From: an uncultured Verrucomicrobiota bacterium
GTDB taxonomy: Bacteria > Verrucomicrobiota > Verrucomicrobiia > Opitutales > UBA9783
Length of the DNA: 64,000 nucleotides
NCBI GenBank assembly: GCA_902495005.1
Contig: CABUVL010000001.1
Coordinates: 124,001-188,000, forward strand
Direction: 5' to 3'
Below the pieces are notes generated by a model that did no database searches, was not told the origin of the DNA, and saw only the letters and a list, made by a program, of their open reading frames with translations. Positions 26,351-36,197 of the stretch are shown here, piece after piece. Position 1 is the stretch's first letter, and each line of letters opens with the position of its first letter. The translations under genes and the position numbers were made by a program.

Positions 26351-28738
26351 TTACTTGCGAATTCTCATGGCATAGAACGACCTGTAAACGAACACGAGGG
26401 CCACCGCCAATAATACCCAGCCGACGCGAGGGGCTATCGTCTTAAAGGAGGCGCTAATTGCAATTTCCATCGCCAATAAGCCAAACAAAGTCGTAAACTT
26501 AATGATTGGATTCATGGCCACAGAGGACGTATCCTTGAATGGATCTCCAACGGTATCTCCAACGACCGTCGCCGCGTGAAGGTCAGTGCCTTTTTCTTTC
26601 AATTCGCACTCGACAATCTTCTTCGCATTGTCCCAGCAACTTCCCGCATTGGACATGAACAATGCTTGGAATAAGCCAAATAATGCAATACCGATCAGGT
26701 AACTAACGAAGAACGATACGGCGTTATTGCTTGTAGCCGGTGCAGATAAGCAGGCAAACGCTAACGCGAAGGCAAAGAGTGCCGCAAAGATATTGGCCAT
26801 ACCCTTTTGTGCGTATTGTGTGCAAATTTTTACGACTTCCTTGGAGTTCGCTAAGTTAGCAGATTTTTCATCTTTTTCACCCAATTTGATGTGGTGTTTG
26901 ATGAATTCAACGGCCCTGTATGCACCCGTTGTAACCGCTTGTAGAGAAGCACCTGAGAACCAATAGATGACGCCACCGCCCGCAAGTAATCCCAAGATGG
27001 TGTACGGGTTCAGCACGTTTAAAACTTCTTCCGGACGTAATCCCAATGTGTTTTGAATAACCAAGATTAAGGAAAAAATCATGGTGGTGGCACCTACGAC
27101 CGCCGTACCAATTAATACCGGCTTGGACGTTGCCTTAAATGTGTTACCCGCACTGTCGTTTTCTTCCAAGTAATCTTTGGCGACTTCGAAGTTAGGCTTA
27201 AATCCGTATTCTTTCTCAATATCTTCGGCAATATTGGGAGTTTCCTCGATTAACGACAATTCGTAGATGGATTGTGCGTTATCGGTGACAGGTCCGTAAG
27301 AATCCACTGCGATAGTTACGGGTCCCATGCCTAAAAATCCGAATGCGACCAGGCCAAAAGCGAATACAGACGGATAAATCATAATGCTTTCAGGGATAAA
27401 TGTGCTGACGAAATAAGCAATTCCCATGAGCAATATGATGACCATACCGGTCCAGAAGGCGGAAAAATTACCTGAGACAAGTCCGGAGAGAATGGTCAAT
27501 GAAGATCCACCTTCGCGAGAAGCCGTTACAACTTCCTTGGTGTGTCTTGCCTTTGGAGAGGTAAACATCTTTGTAAATTCTGGAATGAGTGCCGCTCCTA
27601 AGGTTCCGCAAGAGATGATCAGAGAAATCAAGAGCCACAAGTTTCCCATATCTTTCAGCAAGAAGTAACTGACGCAGAAGGTCATGACAACTGACAATGC
27701 GGAAGTTAACCAAACTAAGGTGGTTAAAGGCCATTCACAGTCAAACTTCTTTGTGCTTTGAGCGTACGATTTTGTAAGGGAATTATTGATCCAGTAAGAT
27801 ACAACAGAGCTTACGATCATTAAAAACCGCATCGTGAACATCCATGTTAGCAATTGAACGCGGTATTCTGGGCAAACGCCTAACAAAATAAAGCTTACGA
27901 CCGCGACACCCGTAACACCGTACGTTTCAAAACCGTCGGCTGTGGGCCCGATCGAGTCACCTGCATTATCGCCGGTACAATCCGCAATAACGCCAGGATT
28001 TCTTGGGTCATCCTCTTTAATTTTAAATTGAATCTTCATCAAGTCAGAGCCTATATCGGCAATCTTTGTGAAAATTCCTCCCGCGACACGTAGGGCCGAG
28101 GCGCCCAAACTTTCACCAATCGCAAAACCGACAAAACATGCGCCTGCAATTTCACCGGGGACAAAGAGTAAAATTGTCAACATCAAGATCAGTTCTACCG
28201 AAATGAGAACTACGCCGATGCTCATGCCGGCCTTAAGGGGAATGTTGAGTAATTTTAGCGGATCACCCTTTAATGAAGCAAAGGCGGTACGCGCGTTTGC
28301 GTAGGTGTTCATCCGAATTCCGAACCAGGCAACGAGGTAAGAACCTACAATACCGATGACCGACCATCCTAAAATGATAGCCACATTTTTCGGTTCCATT
28401 TTTTGCAGCCCGCCAAAATAGAAGGCGATGCACAGAGCAATTAATATTTCTAGAAAAACAAGAAACTTACCTTGTTGAATAAGATAGGTTTTACACGTTT
28501 CAAAGATGGTGTTGCCAACTTCAGCCATTTGCTTGTGGACATCCAACTTCCGAATTTTGAAAAATTCGATAAAACCGAAAATTACCCCCAGGATGGAAAT
28601 GAACAATCCAATTAATAAGAGATTGTAATTTCCGGGGCTTACTTGCTTGATGTCAGGAACTTTTAAATCAGCTTCCCCCGCAAATGCTACGAATTGACTG
28701 ATAAAAAGCCCCATCAAAGTCAACCAATACTTTTTCAT
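26351..28738 (-). CDS. hppA: Membrane-bound proton-translocating pyrophosphatase
   Basis: The 795-residue polytopic enzyme couples hydrolysis of PPi to ion pumping across the inner membrane. The substrate site is seen in IKEDDPRNPGVIADCTGDNA and GDSIGPTADGFETYG, with GGIFTKIADIGSDLM before it and LGMGPVTIAVDSYGPVTDNA later. The stretch AGNTFKATSKP has Lys where K+-dependent enzymes have Ala (GNTTAA), which predicts a K+-independent, H+-pumping type. It has an extra N-terminal hydrophobic leader (MKKYWLTLMGLFISQFVAFA). Monocistronic, with its own terminator. Confidence 0.95.
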   Translation of the reverse strand: MKKYWLTLMGLFISQFVAFAGEADLKVPDIKQVSPGNYNLLLIGLFISILGVIFGFIEFFKIRKLDVHKQMAEVGNTIFETCKTYLIQQGKFLVFLEILIALCIAFYFGGLQKMEPKNVAIILGWSVIGIVGSYLVAWFGIRMNTYANARTAFASLKGDPLKLLNIPLKAGMSIGVVLISVELILMLTILLFVPGEIAGACFVGFAIGESLGASALRVAGGIFTKIADIGSDLMKIQFKIKEDDPRNPGVIADCTGDNAGDSIGPTADGFETYGVTGVAVVSFILLGVCPEYRVQLLTWMFTMRFLMIVSSVVSYWINNSLTKSYAQSTKKFDCEWPLTTLVWLTSALSVVMTFCVSYFLLKDMGNLWLLISLIISCGTLGAALIPEFTKMFTSPKARHTKEVVTASREGGSSLTILSGLVSGNFSAFWTGMVIILLMGIAYFVSTFIPESIMIYPSVFAFGLVAFGFLGMGPVTIAVDSYGPVTDNAQSIYELSLIEETPNIAEDIEKEYGFKPNFEVAKDYLEENDSAGNTFKATSKPVLIGTAVVGATTMIFSLILVIQNTLGLRPEEVLNVLNPYTILGLLAGGGVIYWFSGASLQAVTTGAYRAVEFIKHHIKLGEKDEKSANLANSKEVVKICTQYAQKGMANIFAALFAFALAFACLSAPATSNNAVSFFVSYLIGIALFGLFQALFMSNAGSCWDNAKKIVECELKEKGTDLHAATVVGDTVGDPFKDTSSVAMNPIIKFTTLFGLLAMEIAISASFKTIAPRVGWVLLAVALVFVYRSFYAMRIRK

Positions 28739-28879
28739 AAAGGCCTCTTCTTTCTTTGATTACGTTTACTTTTTTGCTTTTTCTTGCTTAAGAGCAATTG
28801 GAGTAATGATAAACGGCTTGAAAATTTTTTTCAAGATTAAATCTATGAAAATCCATGAAATGAGATTCAAATATTCCAT

Positions 28880-29515
28880 TTACGGCTTAAAAAATTGGGA
28901 TCCCATCACCAGTGCGTCCGCGCCGTATTTTACACATCGTTCGGCATTTTCTCGATTGATGCCTCCGTCTAAACAAAGTCTCAAATGCGGATAACGTGAC
29001 CGCAGTGTTTTTAATTTTGGCAATACCTCGTCGATGAACGCTTGGCCTCCAAATCCCGGGTGAACGCTCATGATTAAAACGGACGTAATCCATGTTTGTT
29101 CTAGGTAAGGGTACAGGGCGTCAACACGCGTTTCAGGATTAATGGCCAGGCCCATTTTACACGAGCTTGCTTGGATTTGATGTGCCACATTTTGTAGAAT
29201 ATCTTTTTCTAATTCAACGTGTACCGTGATGCTTCCCGCTCCACTGGCGATAAAAGGCGTTGCAAATTGATCGGGATTTGAGATCATCAGATGAACGTCC
29301 AAAAACAAGGCTGGGTAGACTTCGTGCAAGCGTTTGACGAGTGAAGGCCCAAAGCTCAAATTTGGGACAAAGTGCCCGTCCATAACGTCTACGTGCACTT
29401 GACTGAGCTGTGCAGCCACGACTTGATCGGCCGCCGCACGTAAATTGAGGGGATCGGCTGCCAAAATAGAGGGGATGATTTCTACGCTTTTATCCGAAAT
29501 GATGCTCATTTTCAA
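28880..29515 (-). CDS. rpe: Ribulose-phosphate 3-epimerase
   Basis: Rpe interconverts ribulose 5-phosphate and xylulose 5-phosphate in the pentose phosphate pathway. The TIM barrel shows PSILAADPLNL, VHVDVMDGHFVPNLSFGP, DVHLMISNPDQF, MSVHPGFGGQAF and LDGGINRENAE, with catalytic Asp residues and metal His in place. 211 residues, close to the usual length. ATG 29515 or 29509 are both possible. Confidence 0.96.
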   Translation of the reverse strand: MKMSIISDKSVEIIPSILAADPLNLRAAADQVVAAQLSQVHVDVMDGHFVPNLSFGPSLVKRLHEVYPALFLDVHLMISNPDQFATPFIASGAGSITVHVELEKDILQNVAHQIQASSCKMGLAINPETRVDALYPYLEQTWITSVLIMSVHPGFGGQAFIDEVLPKLKTLRSRYPHLRLCLDGGINRENAERCVKYGADALVMGSQFFKP

Positions 29516-29655
29516 TCGATTAAAGAGGTTGTTGCTTGAAATTGTACGCTGGCGGATTTTACCTTCTATGGACGCTTACCTATGAGACTGTTTTGAACAG
29601 CTCTCGACCGCTCTGCTTCCTCACGTGTACGCGTATTTTGAAGGCATTGAGCAGG

Positions 29656-30189
29656 CTAGGCGTCTATGTTTTCAATCAGTAGTACCAATTTTTTTGCCAG
29701 CTCTTTCGTTACTTGAGGCAGACGTTGATACTCTATCGCTTGCGCGTAGTCATTCGCAGAGATGTTGATTGAATAACTGACTGTGGTGTTTTTTAACAGA
29801 TAACGTCCCGTTTTGATATCTTTTAAGGAACAGCAAACGTCTAATTTAAGTGAAAGCGTTTTGGCCGTATCCGGGTCAGTTTCAACCACCGAGCCAATGG
29901 AGCGCCCGTAATGAGTTATTGTCATCTCTAAAATCGCATCTGCCTCGTCCTTACCCAGTAAAGTGAGATGCCCATTGCGTATAATTTCTTCGCGTACCTG
30001 CCGCGTTAACACACTTTGCGCCTGGGCCACAAACGCCTTATTAATCGCCGGCGCCACATAGATAGACTGAAAACTCGCGTGCTGAACCGGGAAGCCTAAA
30101 TGATAACGCGTGCATCCCGTTGCACATACGCATAAAAGCAGAGCCCAATGCTGCCACTTTAACCACCGAACCTTTTTTTCTCTTGCCAT
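29656..30189 (-). CDS. LptE-like lipoprotein
   Basis: From ATG 30189 the protein starts MAREKKVRWLKWQHWALLLC and has a lipobox ending ATGC at about residue 26, so a lipoprotein. The mature part (FQSIYVAPAINKAF; LTRQVREEIIRNGHLTLLG; DAILEMTITHYGR) has the pattern of LptE, the outer-membrane partner of LptD in LPS insertion. The frame stays open to 30372, but that extension overlaps the divergent STAS gene and lacks a lipobox context, so it is rejected. Confidence 0.75.
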   Translation of the reverse strand: MAREKKVRWLKWQHWALLLCVCATGCTRYHLGFPVQHASFQSIYVAPAINKAFVAQAQSVLTRQVREEIIRNGHLTLLGKDEADAILEMTITHYGRSIGSVVETDPDTAKTLSLKLDVCCSLKDIKTGRYLLKNTTVSYSINISANDYAQAIEYQRLPQVTKELAKKLVLLIENIDA

Positions 30190-30249
30190 ATACAAAAAAC
30201 TCTTGTAATCTAAGTATAGTAGTTGCGCAATAAAAAAGTGAGGTAAGCT

Positions 30250-30600
30250 ATGGAAGTGGGACTGAATAAGTTGGAAGATGTGATGATTTTGACGATTAAG
30301 GGACGTTCGGATGTTTCTAACACATCCAAGCTTGAGTCCATATGTAACAAGCTTGTAAAAAGTCAGGAACAAACCATCTTAATCGATTGCACGTATCTTG
30401 ATTATATTAGCAGTGCCGGTTTGCGTATTTTACTTAAAATGGCCAAGCAAATAAAGAAAAGCGCGGGAAAGTTGGTCGTTGCCCACATGAATGATTACGT
30501 TCAACAAATTTTTGAAATTTCGGGCTTTACTGAATTATTTCCAGCTTATGAGAGCGTGCTCGAAGCGCTCAATAAGATACATCCCGTCATGCATAAGTGA
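30250..30600 (+). CDS. STAS-domain anti-sigma factor antagonist
   Basis: A 116-residue single-domain protein with the STAS core TILIDCTYLDYISSAGLRIL; Ser55 is at the position phosphorylated in SpoIIAA-type antagonists. Such proteins bind anti-sigma kinases in partner-switching circuits. A GTGAGGT element sits 5 bases before ATG 30250, a good ribosome binding site. No anti-sigma kinase is nearby. It shares a short divergent region with the LptE-like gene. Confidence 0.9.
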   Translation: MEVGLNKLEDVMILTIKGRSDVSNTSKLESICNKLVKSQEQTILIDCTYLDYISSAGLRILLKMAKQIKKSAGKLVVAHMNDYVQQIFEISGFTELFPAYESVLEALNKIHPVMHK

Positions 30601-30622
30601 TGCGATTGCGTTGCTAACTCAC

Positions 30623-31921
30623 ATGCCTTTGTTTCCCTCAATAATTGCATTCATTTTTGTCGGTTTTTTAGCCGTCCCAACAGCCGTGTACGCATCCGAT
30701 TCTCTCGCGGCCGAGGATGAGATTTCTCTTCAGGCCATCCTTCAAAATCCATTTGGTCATGGAAGCTCGTTAGAAGATTTAGTTAAAACATTGCCAGAAG
30801 AGTCGCAGCAAATTTGGATCAACGACTTAAAATTTGCCTGCCTCGCTTGGCAAAAAGAATTGTACAAGACGTGCGCAGATCAATTGCAAAATGTTTTAAA
30901 TTATCCCATTTTTGACAATATAAAGAATGTCGTTTTAAAATATTTGTGCCTGGCTAACAGCCATCTCGGGGACCATTCGCAAGAAATTTTATCGTATGAG
31001 TGCTTTTTAGAAACTTATCCGAATGATCCTAATTTTGCGCCCATCAGTTTAAAATTAGCATCTTTGTACCGTCAAGTGAATGTGCCTGAGCGGGCAATTT
31101 ATCATTATTACACGGTGATGAATAGGGCTATTACGGTCCCACAAGAGCAACTCGAACGTTACAAATCTTACGTCACGTGGGCGCAATTGGGAGTTGCCGA
31201 GTGCCACTTGATGGCAGAAAAACCTCAGGAGGCGTTGGAGTGTTTTGAAAAAATACACCTTAATACGCTAGATGAGGCACTTTTACGCGAAGTCAGCTTT
31301 AAGAAAGCCCTTTGTGCTTACCAATTGCAACAGTATGAGAAAGCGGTGCAGGCATTGACACAATTTTGTGACAAGAATGTAATGCATCCCGAGGCGCCTC
31401 GTGCGTATTTCCTTCGTGTTCAATGTTGTCAAGCACTTCACTTGAAAAAAGAAACCTTGGAAAACGTCATGCAATTGCTGGAGTTGGGACAGGCGATGCG
31501 AGTTGAACGGCAGGACCATTGGAAGGATTGGGACCATTGGCAAAAAGAGGCTGCTTTGGATGTCGCTAAAAATTTTTACGATGCCCGCGAATTTGTAGAT
31601 GCATTAAAGATTTATCAGGTGCTTGTAACGCTTGAAACAGAAGCCGACTGGCAATGGCCTATACTCCATCAAATTGCTCTGTGTTATGAACGTTTGGGTC
31701 TCACGCTTAAGAGCAAGGCGGCCTATCAACTCATGGTCGACGCAAAAGACAGTTGGGAGGGAAAACCGCTTGTCCTTACGAGTGCGTTGCAGGCTTACCA
31801 AACGCAAGCGCAGTGGCACTTGGAGCAACTCGCATATTACGAAAAACTTAAAAATAATGTTGAGGGCCTTCTTAATATAAACAATTCCTCTGCAAATGTT
31901 TCAACTCGTCTGCCGAATTGA
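30623..31921 (+). CDS. Exported TPR-repeat protein
   Basis: ATG 30623 starts a signal peptide (MPLFPSIIAFIFVGFLAVPT, then AVYA) and gives 432 residues. The rest is a series of helical pairs with tetratricopeptide spacing: LASLYRQVNVPERAIYHYY, GVAECHLMAEKPQEALECFE, KKALCAYQLQQYEKAVQALT, KNFYDAREFVDALKIYQVL, ALCYERLGLTLKSKAAYQLM. Likely a periplasmic protein-interaction scaffold. The frame is open to 30491 but that overlaps the STAS gene. It begins 22 bases after the STAS stop, so they may be co-transcribed. Confidence 0.85.
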   Translation: MPLFPSIIAFIFVGFLAVPTAVYASDSLAAEDEISLQAILQNPFGHGSSLEDLVKTLPEESQQIWINDLKFACLAWQKELYKTCADQLQNVLNYPIFDNIKNVVLKYLCLANSHLGDHSQEILSYECFLETYPNDPNFAPISLKLASLYRQVNVPERAIYHYYTVMNRAITVPQEQLERYKSYVTWAQLGVAECHLMAEKPQEALECFEKIHLNTLDEALLREVSFKKALCAYQLQQYEKAVQALTQFCDKNVMHPEAPRAYFLRVQCCQALHLKKETLENVMQLLELGQAMRVERQDHWKDWDHWQKEAALDVAKNFYDAREFVDALKIYQVLVTLETEADWQWPILHQIALCYERLGLTLKSKAAYQLMVDAKDSWEGKPLVLTSALQAYQTQAQWHLEQLAYYEKLKNNVEGLLNINNSSANVSTRLPN

Positions 31922-32126
31922 CCTGTTGGAACACTTTTTAACAACAAAAGAGCGCTTGTAAGTGGAACTTATTGTTTGACGGACCGTTGACTTAGAAACA
32001 GCTTGCGGAGAGATTTGCACTTATTTTTTGTAATTGTGGAGATTTAGATTGAAAAACTGTAACAATGTGGCAATCTTTTTTAAGAAAGTGATAAAAGTAT
32101 ACTTGTTTGAGCACTAGAAATTAATT

Positions 32127-32582
32127 ATGGATATCCACAATTTACAGGACATTATTAAGTTAATGGAAGAGCATGGTCTGTCGGAATTATGCCTCGAGGA
32201 AGAAAGCCTTAAGTTAACGTTAAAACGAGGTGTGCCACCAACATTAATACCCGTTCAAACGGCTTCGGCACCTTTGCAATTGCCGCAAACGCGTACCGAA
32301 GTCCCGGTAACACCCCGCGATGTGATGGAGGAGAAAAACATTTATATGATCAAGTCTCCTATGGTCGGTACCTTTTACGCGGCCCCTTCGCCCGACAGCG
32401 ATCCTTTTGTCAAGGCCGGAGACAAGGTGAACGAAAACAGTGTCGTTTGTATCCTTGAAGCAATGAAGGTCATGAATGAAATTCGTGCCGAGTGCAATGG
32501 TGAAATCGTGGAAGTTTTGGTGGCCAGCGGAACGCCCGTAGAATATGGACAGGCCTTATTTAAGGTTAAGTTAAACGCTTAA
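32127..32582 (+). CDS. accB: Acetyl-CoA carboxylase biotin carboxyl carrier protein
   Basis: AccB carries biotin between the carboxylase and transferase subunits in the first step of fatty acid synthesis. The 151-residue protein has an N-terminal helical part (MDIHNLQDIIKLMEEHGLSE), a Pro-rich linker and the biotinyl domain with EAMKVMNEI, biotin Lys at residue 114. TATACT at 32098-32103 could be the operon -10 box. Followed after 2 bases by accC. Confidence 0.97.
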   Translation: MDIHNLQDIIKLMEEHGLSELCLEEESLKLTLKRGVPPTLIPVQTASAPLQLPQTRTEVPVTPRDVMEEKNIYMIKSPMVGTFYAAPSPDSDPFVKAGDKVNENSVVCILEAMKVMNEIRAECNGEIVEVLVASGTPVEYGQALFKVKLNA

Positions 32583-32584
32583 TT

Positions 32585-33967
32585 ATGTTTAGAAAAATCC
32601 TAATTGCAAATCGCGGAGAAATAGCCTTGAGGGTTGTACGTGCGTGCCGAGAATTGGGCGTAAAAACCCTCGCCATCTATTCAGAAGCGGATGAGCAGTC
32701 TTTACATGTGCAACTCGCCGATGAGGCCATTTGTATTGGTCCGGCGCCGGCTTTGAACAGTTATTTAAAAGCAGATCGTATTCTCAGTGCCGCCGAGATA
32801 GGCGATGTGGATGCCATTCACCCGGGATACGGATTTTTGGCTGAAAATCCAACCTTTGCGGAACAGTGCGAGTCTTGCAATATCAAATTTATTGGCCCCT
32901 CTTCAAAAACAATTCGCATGATGGGCGATAAGGTACTCGCTCGTCAGGTGGCCTTGGAGGCGGATGTTCCCACGGTTCCAGGAAGCCCGGATACAATTTT
33001 GGATGAACAAGAAGGCCTCAAAATTGCCAATGAAATTGGCTACCCGGTGATTATTAAAGCGGCGGCCGGTGGCGGTGGCAAAGGAATGCGTATTGCCCGT
33101 AATGCCGTTAGCTTCTCAAAAGAATTTCACACGGCGCAAATCGAGGCAGAAAAAGCGTTCAACAACGGTGCCGTGTACATCGAAAAATACATTGAAGAGC
33201 CCCACCACATTGAATTTCAGGTCCTCGGCGATCAGTACGGTCACATTATACACTTGGGCGAACGTGATTGCTCGTTGCAACGTAAGTATCAAAAATTAGT
33301 TGAGGAGGCCCCGGCCACCTTTTTGAATAGCACCCTGCGCGCTAAAATGGGTAAGGCAGCAATTAAATTGGCGGAGGCGTGTAACTATGAAGGTGCGGGT
33401 ACCTTGGAATTTCTCGTCGACAAGTATGGTAAATTCTACTTCATTGAAATGAACACGCGTATTCAAGTTGAGCATACGGTCACGGAGGAAGCGATGGGCA
33501 TTGATCTCGTTAAGTGGCAACTGCGTATCGCCAGCGGTGATCATCTCACACTGGAGCAAAAGGATGTTCAATGCAAGAAACACGCGATTGAGTGTAGAAT
33601 TAACGCAGAAGATGTGGAAAAAAATTTCATGCCTTGTCCGGGGAATGTCGAACTTTATTACGCGCCCGGAGGTCCCGGCGTGCGCATTGATTCTCATGTT
33701 TACGGCGGATACACGATCCCACCTTATTACGACAGCATGATTGGTAAGCTTATCGTAACGGCGGATACGCGCCAAGATGCCATTCAACGCATGCATCGCG
33801 CACTGAACGAGTACATTATTCGCGGCGTTAAGACAACCATCCCCGTGTGCAAAAAAATCATGTTGGATCCCTCGTTCCGAGAGGGTGGCATTACGACGAA
33901 GTACATGGATACTTTCCTCAATCGAACCATAGAGATCAACCCTCAATCCGATAAAGCTCATGAATGA
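32585..33967 (+). CDS. accC: Biotin carboxylase
   Basis: AccC carboxylates biotin on AccB using bicarbonate and ATP. The 460-residue ATP-grasp enzyme shows ILIANRGEIALRVVRACREL, HPGYGFLAEN, IIKAAAGGGGKGMRIA, GERDCSLQRKYQKLVEEAP and FIEMNTRIQVEHTVTE. It overlaps the Asp23 gene by 8 bases. Confidence 0.97.
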   Translation: MFRKILIANRGEIALRVVRACRELGVKTLAIYSEADEQSLHVQLADEAICIGPAPALNSYLKADRILSAAEIGDVDAIHPGYGFLAENPTFAEQCESCNIKFIGPSSKTIRMMGDKVLARQVALEADVPTVPGSPDTILDEQEGLKIANEIGYPVIIKAAAGGGGKGMRIARNAVSFSKEFHTAQIEAEKAFNNGAVYIEKYIEEPHHIEFQVLGDQYGHIIHLGERDCSLQRKYQKLVEEAPATFLNSTLRAKMGKAAIKLAEACNYEGAGTLEFLVDKYGKFYFIEMNTRIQVEHTVTEEAMGIDLVKWQLRIASGDHLTLEQKDVQCKKHAIECRINAEDVEKNFMPCPGNVELYYAPGGPGVRIDSHVYGGYTIPPYYDSMIGKLIVTADTRQDAIQRMHRALNEYIIRGVKTTIPVCKKIMLDPSFREGGITTKYMDTFLNRTIEINPQSDKAHE

Positions 33968-34394
33968 CAACAAACACGATGACATTACAGTTCCCTACCC
34001 AAAAACAGAAAACAACGATGTTTTGGGTGATATAAAAATTAACCACAGCGTTGTCGCCAGTATTGTTCGATTGGCAGCGCAAGAAGTGGAGGGTGTCCAC
34101 TGCGTGGGTGGTGGTTTTGTGGAAGGGCTCACCGAGATTTTCTCGAAGAAGGACTCCGACCGAGGGGTTCGTGTCTCTGAAAATGAAGGTGGTGAGTACG
34201 TCATTGAGGTGCGTGTTATTTTATTGTTTGGCTATGAGTTGGCTATGGTCGGAGCCAATGTTCAACGTAACGTTGCCAAGCAAGTGACGCGCATGACGAT
34301 GAAACAGGTCGATCGTGTGGATGTTATTATTGACGGCGTCCGTTCGGAAAGCACTAAATCGTCTGAACCGGCAGAAAAAGCAAGCGAAGCGTAA
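33960..34394 (+). CDS. Asp23/Gls24 family envelope stress protein
   Basis: The 144-residue protein has the DUF322 core: LGDIKINHSVVASIVRLAAQ, EVEGVHCVGGG, YVIEVRVILLFGY and NVQRNVAKQVTRMT. In Gram-positives Asp23 is tethered to the membrane by AmaP; here a membrane-anchored helical protein follows 5 bases later, which fits an analogous pair. Placement after accBC is common in several phyla. Confidence 0.9.
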   Translation: MNDNKHDDITVPYPKTENNDVLGDIKINHSVVASIVRLAAQEVEGVHCVGGGFVEGLTEIFSKKDSDRGVRVSENEGGEYVIEVRVILLFGYELAMVGANVQRNVAKQVTRMTMKQVDRVDVIIDGVRSESTKSSEPAEKASEA

Positions 34395-34399
34395 CATCC

Positions 34400-34873
34400 A
34401 TGTTATTTGACACAAAAATCTTCTTTTTAACCCTTTGCGAAACAATCGCAAATCACTGGCAATGGCTTTTAGTCGTACTTGCCTTGTGGATATGGTTGCA
34501 TGTCTTGCGTGTACATCGTGCGAATGTAAGGCTTATTCAATCTTCTAACAATGCGCTGGGGAAGCTTTACATAACGAAAGGTGCGTTAACGACCCTCATA
34601 CAAAACGCGATCTCAACGTTCAATGATGTGTACATAAAACGAATGAAATTGTGTGATAAGAAGCATATCCTCAATGTTCAGTTGTATTTAATGGCGCAAA
34701 TGGGTGCAAATTTTGATCAAGAGGCCCTGCAAATCCAAGAAAGGGTGAAAGAATCTTTGGTACAATATTTGGGTGGCAAAAAGACGATTAATGTGGATGT
34801 TATATTGCTTAATATTCAAAAGCTTGTAAAGCGTGACAAAGAAATAATTATCAAGGAAAGTGACGCCGATTAA
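34400..34873 (+). CDS. Small membrane-anchored protein, AmaP-like
   Basis: 157 residues with one N-terminal membrane helix (WQWLLVVLALWIWLHVL) followed by a soluble part with LYITKGALTTLIQNAISTFN and LYLMAQMGANFDQEALQIQE. The soluble part resembles the Asp23-like half of alkaline-shock membrane anchor proteins. Position between Asp23 and trpS, with the stop overlapping the trpS start, supports a role as membrane anchor of the Asp23 protein. Homology is by topology and context. Confidence 0.65.
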   Translation: MLFDTKIFFLTLCETIANHWQWLLVVLALWIWLHVLRVHRANVRLIQSSNNALGKLYITKGALTTLIQNAISTFNDVYIKRMKLCDKKHILNVQLYLMAQMGANFDQEALQIQERVKESLVQYLGGKKTINVDVILLNIQKLVKRDKEIIIKESDAD

Positions 34874-35883
34874 TGATGGAAACAGAGAAAAAACAAACAG
34901 GAAAAGAGATTATCCTTACAGGTGCACAGCCCACGAATGGATTCCATTTGGGAAATTATTTGGGTGCGGTGAAAAATTGGTGTGACCTGCAAGATGATTT
35001 CGAGTGTTTTTTCTTCCTTCCAAATTTACACGCGATTACCTGCCCCCCTTATCTTCCCGCAGATTTGCGCCGTAATACTTTGTCCATGTTGGCTCAATTC
35101 ATTGCGTGCGGCTTGGACCCGAAAAAATCCCACATGTTTGTACAATCTGCCGTGATGGGGCACACGGAATTAGCGTGGATTTTGAGTACAATAACCCCTG
35201 TCGGTCAACTCTTGCGCATGACCCAGTTTAAGTCCAAAAGTGAGGACAAAGATTTTGTTGGCTGCGGCTTACTTTATTATCCTATTTTGATGGCTGCAGA
35301 CATCTTGTTGTACAACGCCAAACTCGTACCGGTGGGAGAAGATCAAAAACAACATCTGGAGTTAACGCGTGACTTGGCAATCAAATTTAATCAAACTTAC
35401 TCGGAAACGTTCAATGTCCCCGAGCCGTATATTTTAACGCGTGGTTCTCGCATCCATTCTTTGCAAGATCCGACGAAGAAAATGTCGAAATCGGATCCCA
35501 ATGAAAAAGGTACTATCTTCTTGTTTGAGCCGATTGATCGCATTCGAAAGAAAATTAATTCAGCGGTCACCGATTCTGGAACGCACGTACAGTATTCCAA
35601 AGAACAGGCTGGCATTTCAAATTTGATCGATATTTTCGCCGCCTTAACGGATCAAGCCCCGGCGGATATAGTGGCTCAGTATGAACATCATAGCTACGCA
35701 AAATTTAAAGAAGTTTTGGCAGACGTAGTTATTGAGCATATTAAGCCCATGCAAGAGCGCTATAATGCCTTGCTGAAGAATAAAGATTATTTGGAGGCGG
35801 TCCTAAAGGAAGGTAATCAAGTTGCGCAGGCCCGTGCTTCTCGCATGATGTCTAAGGTCTATCGAAAGGTTGGATTTATTTAA
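34873..35883 (+). CDS. trpS: Tryptophan--tRNA ligase
   Basis: Class I synthetase charging tRNA-Trp. The 336-residue protein has the HIGH-like FHLGNYLGAVKNW, TPVGQLLRMTQFKSK, PILMAADILLY, VPVGEDQKQHLELTRD and KMSKSDPNEKGTI. The TAATG junction couples it to the preceding gene; a second ATG follows at once. Last gene of the accB operon. Confidence 0.97.
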   Translation: MMETEKKQTGKEIILTGAQPTNGFHLGNYLGAVKNWCDLQDDFECFFFLPNLHAITCPPYLPADLRRNTLSMLAQFIACGLDPKKSHMFVQSAVMGHTELAWILSTITPVGQLLRMTQFKSKSEDKDFVGCGLLYYPILMAADILLYNAKLVPVGEDQKQHLELTRDLAIKFNQTYSETFNVPEPYILTRGSRIHSLQDPTKKMSKSDPNEKGTIFLFEPIDRIRKKINSAVTDSGTHVQYSKEQAGISNLIDIFAALTDQAPADIVAQYEHHSYAKFKEVLADVVIEHIKPMQERYNALLKNKDYLEAVLKEGNQVAQARASRMMSKVYRKVGFI

Positions 35884-36197
35884 AAAATCCGCAGGGATTG
35901 ACAGGTCTACTTGAGCGCTGATGGGTCGCTCGTACAAGTATCCCTCGATTAAAGCAAAGCTTTTTATCGTTTTGATAATCAATGTGATAAGGCTGAATGG
36001 CCGTATCTGTTTTAACTTGCAGACGGTGCATTGTGAGAGAGTTGCTTTTAATTTAAAATAAAGACGAATATCCCGATTTTTACCAGTTGTGCATTGGCCT
36101 CCGTTGAACGAAATTGCTCGAACTAGCGATTATTAAATACAATGTAACGAAGTTTAGTGTTGACCCTTATAAAAAGTCTGCTTTTCATCATTCATGT
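35884..36197. other. Intergenic region upstream of lipoprotein gene
   Basis: About 310 bases, AT-rich towards the lipoprotein gene. The lipoprotein frame remains open back to 36114, but that part lacks a start with a ribosome binding site. No clear hairpin or promoter pair is visible. Confidence 0.35.

Noticed and set aside
25997..26413. 138-codon rightward frame before hppA
   Set aside because: It crosses the strong hppA terminator and continues antisense into the hppA 3' end, has no ribosome binding site and no recognisable domain.
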